Assembly: GCA_046328995.1 (NCBI GenBank)
Contig: JAXLVN010000001.1
Span: 806,001-870,000 of the forward strand
Origin: JADJXV01 sp046328995
GTDB lineage: Bacteria; Bacteroidota; Ignavibacteria; Kapaibacteriales; UBA961
Reading direction: 5' to 3'
DNA: 64,000 nt
This document shows, one piece after another, positions 43,833 through 51,652 of the stretch. A program made the translations under genes and the position numbers. The notes beneath the pieces were generated by a model, which worked only from the letters and a program-made list of their open reading frames with translations, did not search any database and was not told where the DNA came from. Numbering within the stretch: position 1 is the first letter of the stretch; the number at the start of each line of letters is the position of its first letter.

Positions 43833-43920
43833 GTACGTTTCAGCTGTATGTGTTGATGGGCGATTCTATCAACCGCACGGACGGGTATTCCCGTAGAGTC
43901 GCAAAATTTTGCGTCTCTAC
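43833..43920. repeat. Composite of two repeat families upstream of sdhC
   Basis: 43833-43860 is a diverged copy of the GTACGTTTCA...TTGATGGG end. 43893-43920 is a 28-nt palindrome with arms GTAGAG-T-CGCAAAA and its complement with one internal mismatch, in the same class as 60195-60222. Together with 43672-43721 they fill most of the 372-bp gap before sdhC. Confidence 0.65.
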
Positions 43921-43999
43921 GAAAGATTGCCCGGACGGCAACGGGTGCCCGCAAACGACGCCCGGAATGCAGCCACGGGAAAACAAATGGAGTCTCACG

Positions 44000-44030
44000 T
44001 TTGATTACCTTTGCAGGTTTTCGTAATTTG
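44000..44030 (+). promoter_or_regulatory. Putative Bacteroidota-type promoter for sdhCAB
   Basis: TTTG at 44000-44003, a 20-base spacer and TAATTTG at 44024-44030 fit the phylum's -33/-7 pattern (one base short in the -7 box). It ends 43 bases before the preferred sdhC start. Confidence 0.5.
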
Positions 44031-44073
44031 CACTCAAAAATTATGCGAATGTTTCATAAACAGGGAAAAATTC

Positions 44074-44772
44074 ATGCTGAAATTTTTACGCTCTACGATA
44101 TTGAGTAAAATAGTGATGGCGGTTTCCGGAGCGGCAATTGTGGGATTTTTAATCGCCCACTTAACCGGAAATTTGCTGATGTTTGCCGGGCCGGAGAAGA
44201 TTAATGCGTATGGACAGGGACTGCGGGATTTGGGACCTTTATTGTGGATACTACGTGGTGGATTAATTGTCATGCTGCTTCTCCATGTGATTTCCTCGAT
44301 TTTCCTTGCCGATAAGAATCGTTCGGCGCGACCTATTACCTACGAAAAGAAAAAATCTATCCAATCGACGCTTGCCTCGCGTTCGATGTTCTTTTCTGGA
44401 CTTACCATTCTTACCTTCGTGACCTATCACCTTCTGCACTATACATTTGGCATGGTACAGCCGCAATTTTACAATGGCGAATATACGCTCCATGATGGAC
44501 GCGTTGTGCATGATGTCTATACAATGGTTATTCATGGATTCCAGAATCCATTTATTACCGTAAGCTATGTACTTGCAATGAGTTTTGTGTGTCTGCACCT
44601 CAGTCACGCCGTTCCGAGCGCGTTTCAGACGCTTGGGATCAACAATCCGAAATACAATGCAATGATAAAGAAAGCAGCTGCCGGACTCGCAGTGCTTCTA
44701 CTCGTGGGGTATCTTTCCATTCCGGCGGCAATTATGGCCGGCGCACTTAAACTAATCGAAGGAGCGAAATAA
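44074..44772 (+). CDS. sdhC: Succinate dehydrogenase / fumarate reductase cytochrome b subunit
   Basis: From the ATG at 44074 (AGGGA upstream) the product is 232 residues; the frame to 44011 would add 21 residues unlike the family. It is the single large membrane anchor of a b-type (menaquinone-reactive) complex II, with five hydrophobic helices and histidines placed as haem ligands in FLIAHLTGNLLMF, LLHVISSIF, TYHLLHYTFG and CLHLSHAVPSAFQTLG. The complex oxidises succinate or reduces fumarate at the membrane. The stop overlaps the sdhA start by one base (TAATG), indicating tight coupling. Confidence 0.93.
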   Translation: MLKFLRSTILSKIVMAVSGAAIVGFLIAHLTGNLLMFAGPEKINAYGQGLRDLGPLLWILRGGLIVMLLLHVISSIFLADKNRSARPITYEKKKSIQSTLASRSMFFSGLTILTFVTYHLLHYTFGMVQPQFYNGEYTLHDGRVVHDVYTMVIHGFQNPFITVSYVLAMSFVCLHLSHAVPSAFQTLGINNPKYNAMIKKAAAGLAVLLLVGYLSIPAAIMAGALKLIEGAK

Positions 44773-46688
44773 TGTTGAATCTTGATTCTAAAATTCCATC
44801 AGGAGCGATAACGGACAAATGGGATAAGCATCGTGCGGAAGTGAAGCTTGTCAATCCTGCCAACAAACGGAAATATACGGTCATTGTCGTTGGCACCGGA
44901 CTTGCCGGAGCGTCAGCAGCCGCATCTCTTGCCGAGCTTGGCTACAAAGTCGAATGCTTTACCTTTCATGACTCCCCTCGCCGCGCGCACTCGATCGCCG
45001 CACAAGGTGGAATTAATGCAGCAAAAAATTATCAAAATGACGGTGACAGCATCTGGCGTTTGTTCTATGACACGGTCAAGGGCGGCGACTTCCGCGCCCG
45101 TGAAGCAAATGTCTATCGACTCGCGCAAGTGAGCGTGAATATTATCGATCAATGCGTGGCGCAAGGCGTGCCGTTTGCCCGTGAATATGGCGGATACTTG
45201 GCGAATCGTTCGTTCGGTGGCGCGCAGGTGTCGCGGACATTTTATGCCAAGGGTCAAACGGGTCAGCAATTGCTGCTTGGCGCGTATTCTGCTCTCTCCC
45301 GTCAGATTGGTGCCGGCACGGTGAACATGCACAACCGCAAGGAAATGCTCGACTTGGTGATTGTTGATGGTCAAGCGCGCGGTATCGTTACCCGCGACCT
45401 CGTGACCGGCAAAATCGAATCCTTTGCAGCCGATGCCGTCATCTTAGCCACCGGCGGATATTCGAATGTGTTTTACCTCTCGACCAATGCCAAGGCGTGT
45501 AATGTGACCTCGATTTACCGCGCTCACAAAAAAGGTGCCGGCCTTGCAAATCCATGCTATACGCAGATTCACCCGACGTGTATTCCGGTGAGCGGCGATC
45601 ATCAGTCAAAGCTTACTCTGATGTCCGAGTCACTCCGTAATGACGGACGTATTTGGGTGCCGAAAAATAGAGGCGACAAGCGGGCAGCACAGGATATTCC
45701 GGAAAGCGACCGCGATTATTATCTCGAACGTAAATACCCGAGCTTTGGTAATCTTTCTCCGCGTGATATCGCAAGCCGTGCTGCGAAAGAAGCATGTGAT
45801 GATGAACGCGGCGTCGGACCAGGAGGACGTGGTGTGTATCTCGACTTTGCCGATTCGATCAGGAGACTCAGCGAAGCGACCATCGCCGAACGCTATGGCA
45901 ATCTCTTTGAAATGTACGAGCGAATTACCGGTGAAAATCCGTATAAAACTCCGATGAGAATTTACCCTGCTCCCCACTATACCATGGGTGGCTTATGGGT
46001 AGATTATAACCTTATGAGTACGATTCCGGGTCTCCATGTGTTGGGTGAAGCGAATTTCTCCGATCACGGTGCTAATCGCCTTGGTGCGAGCGCGCTGATG
46101 CAAGGTCTTGCTGATGGTTATTTCGTGATTCCGTACACACTCGGACATTATTTAGCAAGCAATAAAATTGACAAAGTAACCACCGATCATCCTGAATTTA
46201 AACGGGTTGAAGCAGACGTTACCAATCAAACCAAACGCTTCCTCTCGATTAATGGCAAGCGCTCGACGAATTCCTTCCACCGCGAACTCGGCCTGCTGAT
46301 GTGGGATAAATGCGGTATGGCGCGGACCGAACAAAGCTTGAAAGAAGCATTGCAACGTATCCCCGAACTTCGTGAAGAATTCTGGAAAAATGTTCGTGTG
46401 ACCGGTAGCGGCGAGGAACTTAATCAATCGCTTGAGCATGCGGGAAGAGTGGCTGATTTCCTTGAATTTGCTGAACTTATGTGTTATGACGCGTTAGAAC
46501 GCGAAGAGTCGTGCGGTGGTCATTTCCGTTCAGAATATCAGACCGAAGACGGCGAAGCGCTCCGCAATGACGATAAATTCTGCCACGCTGCTGTATGGGA
46601 ATACAATGGCTACGGCAAAAAGCCCATCCGCCATAAAGAAGAATTGACCTTTGACAATGTTCATTTAGCTACAAGGAGTTATAAATAA
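44772..46688 (+). CDS. sdhA: Succinate dehydrogenase / fumarate reductase flavoprotein subunit
   Basis: A 638-residue FAD subunit carrying the catalytic site. The dinucleotide-binding VIVVGTGLAGASAAASLAEL (about 36-55), the flavin-linking His in HSIAAQGGINAAKNYQNDGD (about 75), the catalytic region TQIHPTCIP (about 257), and HGANRLGASALMQGLADG (about 433) are intact. The long form with ANRSFGGAQVSRTFYAKGQ is that of Bacteroidota and Chlorobiota-type complexes. Starts inside the sdhC stop and its own stop overlaps the sdhB start by one base. Direction (succinate oxidation or fumarate reduction) cannot be told from sequence. Confidence 0.96.
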   Translation: MLNLDSKIPSGAITDKWDKHRAEVKLVNPANKRKYTVIVVGTGLAGASAAASLAELGYKVECFTFHDSPRRAHSIAAQGGINAAKNYQNDGDSIWRLFYDTVKGGDFRAREANVYRLAQVSVNIIDQCVAQGVPFAREYGGYLANRSFGGAQVSRTFYAKGQTGQQLLLGAYSALSRQIGAGTVNMHNRKEMLDLVIVDGQARGIVTRDLVTGKIESFAADAVILATGGYSNVFYLSTNAKACNVTSIYRAHKKGAGLANPCYTQIHPTCIPVSGDHQSKLTLMSESLRNDGRIWVPKNRGDKRAAQDIPESDRDYYLERKYPSFGNLSPRDIASRAAKEACDDERGVGPGGRGVYLDFADSIRRLSEATIAERYGNLFEMYERITGENPYKTPMRIYPAPHYTMGGLWVDYNLMSTIPGLHVLGEANFSDHGANRLGASALMQGLADGYFVIPYTLGHYLASNKIDKVTTDHPEFKRVEADVTNQTKRFLSINGKRSTNSFHRELGLLMWDKCGMARTEQSLKEALQRIPELREEFWKNVRVTGSGEELNQSLEHAGRVADFLEFAELMCYDALEREESCGGHFRSEYQTEDGEALRNDDKFCHAAVWEYNGYGKKPIRHKEELTFDNVHLATRSYK

Positions 46689-47434
46689 TGAAACTGAATC
46701 TTAAAATTTGGCGCCAGCAAAATGCGGGAACAGAAGGCAAAGTAGTCGATTATATGCTCGACGATGTGAGCCCGGATATGTCCTTTCTGGAAATGCTCGA
46801 TGTGCTCAATGAAAAATTAATCGTGAAGGGCGAAGAACCCGTTGCCTTCGACCACGACTGTCGTGAAGGTATTTGCGGCGCATGCAGCTTAATGATTAAT
46901 GGCGTGCCCCACGGACCTGAAAAAGCCACGACGACCTGTCAGCTTCACATGCGGAAATTCAATGACGGTGATGAAATTACCATCGAACCGTGGCGTGCAG
47001 GTGCTTTCCCGGTGATTAAAGATCTTGTCGTCGATCGTAGTTCATTCGATAGAATTATCCAAAAGGGTGGCTTTATCTCCGCTTCGACAGGTAATGCACC
47101 GGATGGCAATGCAATTCCTATCTCCAAAATCGATGCCGATCTTGCCATGGATACCGCCGCATGTATCGGATGTGGTGCCTGCGTGGCTGCCTGTAAGAAT
47201 GGTTCGGCGAGCTTGTTTGTCTCCGCTAAAGTTGCCCACCTCGGGTACTTACCGCAAGGTCAACCCGAACGCTACCGCCGCGTGATTGCAATGGTCGATC
47301 AAATGGACACCGAAGGATTCGGTTCGTGTTCGAATACCTACGACTGCGAAGCCGCCTGTCCGAAAGAAATCAGCGTTCGCAATATCGCCCGTATGAATCG
47401 CGATTATCTTAAAGCGAATTTATTTGGTGTGTAA
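46688..47434 (+). CDS. sdhB: Succinate dehydrogenase / fumarate reductase iron-sulfur subunit
   Basis: A 248-residue electron-transfer subunit linking the flavoprotein to the cytochrome. The [2Fe-2S] ligands are in CREGICGACSLMING (about 58-72), and the [4Fe-4S] and [3Fe-4S] ligands are in CIGCGACVAACKNG (about 159) and CSNTYDCEAACPKEIS (about 215). The last gene of the sdhCAB operon, one-base overlap with sdhA, followed 25 bp later by a strong terminator. Confidence 0.96.
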   Translation: MKLNLKIWRQQNAGTEGKVVDYMLDDVSPDMSFLEMLDVLNEKLIVKGEEPVAFDHDCREGICGACSLMINGVPHGPEKATTTCQLHMRKFNDGDEITIEPWRAGAFPVIKDLVVDRSSFDRIIQKGGFISASTGNAPDGNAIPISKIDADLAMDTAACIGCGACVAACKNGSASLFVSAKVAHLGYLPQGQPERYRRVIAMVDQMDTEGFGSCSNTYDCEAACPKEISVRNIARMNRDYLKANLFGV

Positions 47435-47459
47435 GTCTATTCATACAAGATACTTCTTT

Positions 47460-47492
47460 AAAAAGCGAACTGCCTGGTCAGTTCGCTTTTTA
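47460..47492 (+). terminator. Rho-independent terminator after sdhCAB
   Basis: A perfect stem of about 12 bp (AAAAGCGAACTG with its complement), a six-base loop CCTGGT and a T run, 25 bp after the sdhB stop. Confidence 0.92.
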
Positions 47493-47513
47493 TTTTGTGG
47501 TGGTGGTGTTTCA

Positions 47514-47562
47514 GTCCGGTCGGTTGCTACAACCGACCGTCAACATATACCGCTGAAACGTA
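47514..47562 (+). repeat. Intergenic repeat, GTCCGGTCGGTTG family, copy 2
   Basis: Contains a perfect hairpin (CGGTCGGTTG at 47517-47526 with CAACCGACCG at 47530-47539, three-base loop) followed by TCAACATATACCGCTGAAACGTA. It pairs with an inverted copy at 47675-47724. Confidence 0.8.
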
Positions 47563-47674
47563 TGAAGGTTAGATAGTGCTAGTGTCTGATTTGGTGAAGC
47601 ACTCTGATAGTGGTGAGATTTGTATAGTGTCTATTGAATCGTTTACTTTCTCCCATTCATACCTCTGCGAAGCA

Positions 47675-47724
47675 GTACGTTTCATAGGTAAGTATTGACG
47701 GTCAGTTGTAGCTACTGACCGGAC
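47675..47724 (-). repeat. Intergenic repeat, GTCCGGTCGGTTG family, copy 3 (inverted)
   Basis: Begins GTACGTTTCATAGGTAAG and ends CTGACCGGAC, the reverse orientation of 43672-43721 with a few changes. Copies 2 and 3 face each other about 110 bp apart. Confidence 0.8.
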
Positions 47725-47731
47725 TAGTAAC

Positions 47732-47940
47732 AGAAAGAGTTTCCCACAGAGTTTCACAGAGTTTTGCACAGAGTTCACAACGGAATACTGCTGTGTGTGA
47801 CCCTGTGAGCATACCCTGTGTAACCCTGTGGGAGGAATTCTTCCGGCTGTGTATAGCGGAAATCCTCTTTTACAAGTACTTGGCGTGTCATTACTTGCTT
47901 TTTTAAAAGTTTAGAATTAGGCCTTCAGAATGACAGCGTT
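47732..47940. repeat. Second copy of the right part of the MITE-like element
   Basis: About 209 bp matching 37296-37503, starting AGAAAGAGTTTCCCACAGAG and ending with the TCAGAATGACAG terminal repeat at 47925-47936. The left part and left terminal repeat of the element are absent. The 565-bp gap between sdhB and the next gene is otherwise made of the terminator and copies 2 and 3 above. Confidence 0.8.
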
Positions 47941-47999
47941 AAGATGACCACGTTGGTATTAAATTCATATCTGTTTTAACTCATAATCTCAAAATTCCC

Positions 48000-49562
48000 G
48001 TGCCACTCCAACTCGAAATCAAGCTCCTCCCACATGAACAGACCGATGCGCATATCCGTCAGTCAGCCGCATCGCTTCTTGGTATTCCGGTCGATGATAT
48101 TTCGGCTGCTGTAATCCTTAAGCGGTCGATTGATGCGCGGAGTAAATCACCGAAAGTCGTTCTTCTGGTTGATATTTACCGTGGCACGGAAACGCCTCCC
48201 GAGATTGCGCCTGCTCCTTTAATTCCCAATGTCACTCTCCTGCCGACGGCGAGAAGTGTGATCATCGTTGGTGCAGGACCTGCCGGCTATTTCGCAGCAC
48301 TCGAACTCCTCAATCATGGCATCAAGCCGATTATCTTTGACCGTGGGAAGGATGTGCGTGCGCGGCGGAAGGATTTGCGCGCGATTCAGCAATTTGGGAT
48401 TGTTAATCCTCACTCGAATTACTGTTTTGGTGAGGGTGGCGCTGGTACATATTCCGATGGAAAGCTTTACACGAGTTCGTCGAAGCGTGGTGATATCAAC
48501 AATGTGCTGCGAATCCTTGTTGAGCACGGCGCTAAGAGTGATATCCTCATCGACGCGCATCCGCATATCGGTTCGAATAAACTCCCGCTTGTCGTGCAGA
48601 ATCTCCGCCAAACGATACTGGAGCGCGGCGGTGAAATACACTTTGACTCCCATATTACAGATGTCATCCTTCATGAATCGACGATGCGCGGCGTGGTGGT
48701 GCATCATACGAAAGAGTATTTCGCTGATGCGGTGATTCTTGCGACCGGGCATTCGGCGAGAGACATCTTCGAACTCCTTCATCATAAAGGAATTGCTATC
48801 GAAACAAAACCTTTTGCGCTTGGCGTACGGGTCGAGCATCCGCAGGCGCTGATCGATCAGGCGCAGTATCATCAGAATCCGCGGAGTGAATTCCTGCCGG
48901 CTGCGAGCTACAAGCTCGTGTGTCAGGTCGAGAATCGTGGGGTGTTTTCGTTCTGTATGTGTCCGGGTGGGTTAATTGTTCCCGCCGCAACGGCAGCCGG
49001 CGAAATCGTGGTCAACGGTATGTCGATGTCACGCCGTGATTCCCCGTTTGCCAATTCAGGCGTCGTCGTCGCGGTCGAACCGAGTGATTTGGAGGAATTC
49101 AAGCAGCACGGTGTATTTGCAGGTTTGGAATTTCAGAAGCATGTCGAACAGCGCGTGTTTCAGGCGGGAAATGGTTCGCAGCAAGCACCTGCGCAGCGTT
49201 TAACGGATTTTGTGCGCGGGAAAGTGTCGTCTTCACTTCCGGCGACATCGTACATACCGGGTATATATTCCGCCGACCTGCACACGATACTACCAAAACG
49301 TATAGCCGCTTTACTTCGCAAGGCATTCGAAGAATTTAATATCAAGATGAAGGGTTATCTCACGAATGAAGCAATTGCCGTAGCGACGGAGTCGCGAACG
49401 AGTTCGCCGATCAAAATCCCCCGTGACCGTGAGACATTCGAGCACACAACGGTAAAGAGGTTCTATCCTTGCGGTGAAGGCGCAGGATATGCAGGCGGGA
49501 TTATGTCTGCTGCGCTGGATGGGCAGAATGTGGCGAGGGCGATAGTGAGGGATGTGAAGTAA
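48000..49562 (+). CDS. FAD-dependent oxidoreductase, COG2509 type
   Basis: A 520-residue flavoprotein of the uncharacterised FAD-dependent dehydrogenase group COG2509. Residues about 1-80 form a small alpha/beta N-terminal domain. The FAD-binding SVIIVGAGPAGYFAALEL lies at about 86-103, followed by PIIFDRGKDVRARRKDL and the group's characteristic NPHSNYCFGEGGAGTYSDGK (about 136). AVILATGHSARDIFELL (about 243), FSFCMCPGG with two cysteines (about 318) and the closing RFYPCGEGAGYAGGIMSAA (about 487) are also typical. The start is a GTG at 48000. The reaction is unknown. It is a single gene between repeat-filled gaps. Confidence 0.85.
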   Translation: MPLQLEIKLLPHEQTDAHIRQSAASLLGIPVDDISAAVILKRSIDARSKSPKVVLLVDIYRGTETPPEIAPAPLIPNVTLLPTARSVIIVGAGPAGYFAALELLNHGIKPIIFDRGKDVRARRKDLRAIQQFGIVNPHSNYCFGEGGAGTYSDGKLYTSSSKRGDINNVLRILVEHGAKSDILIDAHPHIGSNKLPLVVQNLRQTILERGGEIHFDSHITDVILHESTMRGVVVHHTKEYFADAVILATGHSARDIFELLHHKGIAIETKPFALGVRVEHPQALIDQAQYHQNPRSEFLPAASYKLVCQVENRGVFSFCMCPGGLIVPAATAAGEIVVNGMSMSRRDSPFANSGVVVAVEPSDLEEFKQHGVFAGLEFQKHVEQRVFQAGNGSQQAPAQRLTDFVRGKVSSSLPATSYIPGIYSADLHTILPKRIAALLRKAFEEFNIKMKGYLTNEAIAVATESRTSSPIKIPRDRETFEHTTVKRFYPCGEGAGYAGGIMSAALDGQNVARAIVRDVK

Positions 49563-49591
49563 AAGTATCAGTTAAATTCAATGAAACAAAC

Positions 49592-49640
49592 GTAGGGGCG
49601 AATCGCATTCGCCCCGGTCGTGCTGAGTAGGGCGCATTAG
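49592..49640. repeat. Partial copy of the GTAGGG-CGAAT palindromic repeat
   Basis: Starts GTAGGGGCGAATCGCATTCG and continues with GGTCGTGCT, matching the left arm and spacer of 40446-40508; the right arm is degraded. It lies 30 bp after the flavoprotein stop codon. Confidence 0.65.
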
Positions 49641-49754
49641 TTACCCCAATAGTACAAGAAGATAACCTTTTACACTAGAATCACATACCAAACATTGATG
49701 TATTTTTGTGTTTAACAAAAATATTTTCATCTCCATTAAGAAAGGAACTACTTT

Positions 49755-51443
49755 ATGATAATAGAAGATAAAATCATAGTCAAAAACTATAAATGCTTCG
49801 ATGACGAAGGCGGTGGATTTGAGCGGATTATGCCGTTGAATGTGATTATTGGGAAGAATAATTCTGGGAAGAGTACTCTTATCGAATTAGTCGATTTCAT
49901 GCAGGCTGGAAACGGTCCAATAGCGCATACAGGCAGAGACAATGGTATTCCTCCTGAAGTTATTGTAACTCATCTTATATCTGAAGAAGAATACTTAAAA
50001 ATTTTAAACTCAGTAAACAGCCGAGATCACATGCTACAAGGTGATTATACAGACTTTGGAATTGATTTTACGAATAATACATACAAATATATCTTCAAAG
50101 GAGGTAAGGGTAATATATCAAAATCTACCAATAATATATATCCAGATACAAATCAAATAATCGATACTGTAAATTCTACGATACAAAATTCTTTTACAAA
50201 TAAAATATTCTGCAAAATTGCCGCTGAACGAGATATTGTACCAGAAAAATCTAACCAACATAGTGGTTTTCTTCTTCGTCCAAATGGGGAGAATGCTACT
50301 AACACTATACAACGGCTAATCAACCGAACAAGCCTGAACAGCCGTAACTTAATTGAAATCAAACTATTAGAAGAGCTAAATTTAATAGTCAATCCTGATA
50401 TTGAATATACCAGAATTTTAGTTCAAGAAGATGATAGTGGATTTTGGGAGATTTTTTTTGAGAATGCAAATAAAAAGGGTATTGCACTTTCAAACATGGG
50501 TAGTGGAATAAAAACAGTATTACTCGTACTTTTAAATTTAGTTGTAAGACCTGTTATGGAGAAAGAAAACAAAGACTCCTATGTCTTTGCATTCGAAGAG
50601 CTCGAAAACAACCTCCACCCTTCTTTACAAAGAAGATTATACAATTACATCATCGAATATTCAAAGAAACACTCTGCTTATTTTTTCATTACCACCCATT
50701 CAAATATCGTTATTGACATTTTTGGTGCAAATGAAAATGCTCAAATTATCCATGTCGAAAATGACGGAGTACGATCAAGAACGACGACGGTGCTATCGAG
50801 TAAAGAAACAAAGCACATACTCCATGACCTTGGCATAAAGGCGAGTGATTTGTTGCAATGTAATGGTGTGATATGGGTGGAAGGTCCAAGTGATAGAAAT
50901 TATATCAATAAGTGGTTGGAAATACTTGCTCCTGACCTTAAAGAGGGTTTGCACTATTCAATCATGTTTTATGGTGGTCGATTGCTTGCGAATCTTTCAT
51001 TTGATAGTGAATCGTTCAATAAAGAGGTAATTCCATTGCTCAAAATTAACCGGAATGCCTTTGTTATCATTGACCGAGATGGTAAAATCACTTCACCGAA
51101 ACTGAATGATACTAAAAAGCGGATTAATCAAGAGATTGGCGACAATCATTGCTGGATAACAGAGGGAAGAGAAATTGAGAACTATCTTTCTGGCGAAGTA
51201 GTTACAAATTGGCTTTTAGGGAGGCATGGTACAAACGTACAATTCGTGAATGATAAGAATACCAAGCTCGAAGACAATATTCGCAATTCTACTAAAAGGA
51301 ACATACTCACTTATAATTCGAGCAAAACTCTATATTCATCAGAGATTAGAGAGTTTATTGATCCTGATTCTTTGAATGTAATGGATTTGAAAGCTAGATT
51401 ACAACGGTTAGTTGAGGTGATTAGAGAATGGAATCGAATGTGA
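49755..51443 (+). CDS. OLD-family ATP-dependent nuclease (AAA ATPase plus Toprim)
   Basis: A 562-residue protein. The ABC/AAA-type ATPase domain has Walker A VIIGKNNSGKSTLIEL (about residues 31-46), a signature-like LSNMGSGIKTVLLVLL (about 239), Walker B VFAFEELENNLHPSL (about 276) and the switch histidine in FFITTHSNIV (about 312). The C-terminal Toprim domain has the acidic GVIWVEGPSDRNYI (about 371) and AFVIIDRDGK (about 435). This order defines OLD nucleases, found in phage P2 Old and in Gabija GajA. No UvrD-like GajB follows, so a stand-alone (class 1) OLD protein fits better. The gene is visibly more AT-rich than its neighbours, with many ATA/AAA codons, suggesting horizontal acquisition. 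AAAGGA precedes the ATG. Confidence 0.87.
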   Translation: MIIEDKIIVKNYKCFDDEGGGFERIMPLNVIIGKNNSGKSTLIELVDFMQAGNGPIAHTGRDNGIPPEVIVTHLISEEEYLKILNSVNSRDHMLQGDYTDFGIDFTNNTYKYIFKGGKGNISKSTNNIYPDTNQIIDTVNSTIQNSFTNKIFCKIAAERDIVPEKSNQHSGFLLRPNGENATNTIQRLINRTSLNSRNLIEIKLLEELNLIVNPDIEYTRILVQEDDSGFWEIFFENANKKGIALSNMGSGIKTVLLVLLNLVVRPVMEKENKDSYVFAFEELENNLHPSLQRRLYNYIIEYSKKHSAYFFITTHSNIVIDIFGANENAQIIHVENDGVRSRTTTVLSSKETKHILHDLGIKASDLLQCNGVIWVEGPSDRNYINKWLEILAPDLKEGLHYSIMFYGGRLLANLSFDSESFNKEVIPLLKINRNAFVIIDRDGKITSPKLNDTKKRINQEIGDNHCWITEGREIENYLSGEVVTNWLLGRHGTNVQFVNDKNTKLEDNIRNSTKRNILTYNSSKTLYSSEIREFIDPDSLNVMDLKARLQRLVEVIREWNRM

Positions 51444-51485
51444 AATGATGTAATTCAGTATCCTAAATGTTCAATTATTTTTCCG

Positions 51486-51606
51486 GTAAGGGCAGTTGAT
51501 TCCAACTGTACTTCAACACCTACCGATGAATCGTCCTGCATATAGCTCTACCAGCAAGTATTTATTCGGCAAGTACTTGACGTCAGGTGTAGCACCTGAC
51601 GGGACG
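51486..51606. repeat. Two small inverted repeats downstream of the OLD gene
   Basis: CAGTTG (51493) pairs with CAACTG (51503), and CGTCAGGTG (51581-51589) pairs perfectly with CACCTGACG (51593-51601). The wording resembles the GTCCGGTCGGTTG family (TTGACG...CAGTTG) but is diverged. It lies between two convergent genes and may also act in termination. Confidence 0.5.
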
Positions 51607-51652
51607 AAAAATTAGACATTCCTGCCCTACCCTATATTTACCATACCTCCCT

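Noticed and set aside
49755..51443. Gabija or another two-gene defence system
   Set aside because: No helicase or partner gene is adjacent; downstream is a convergent surface-protein gene, so a stand-alone OLD nuclease is the safer call.
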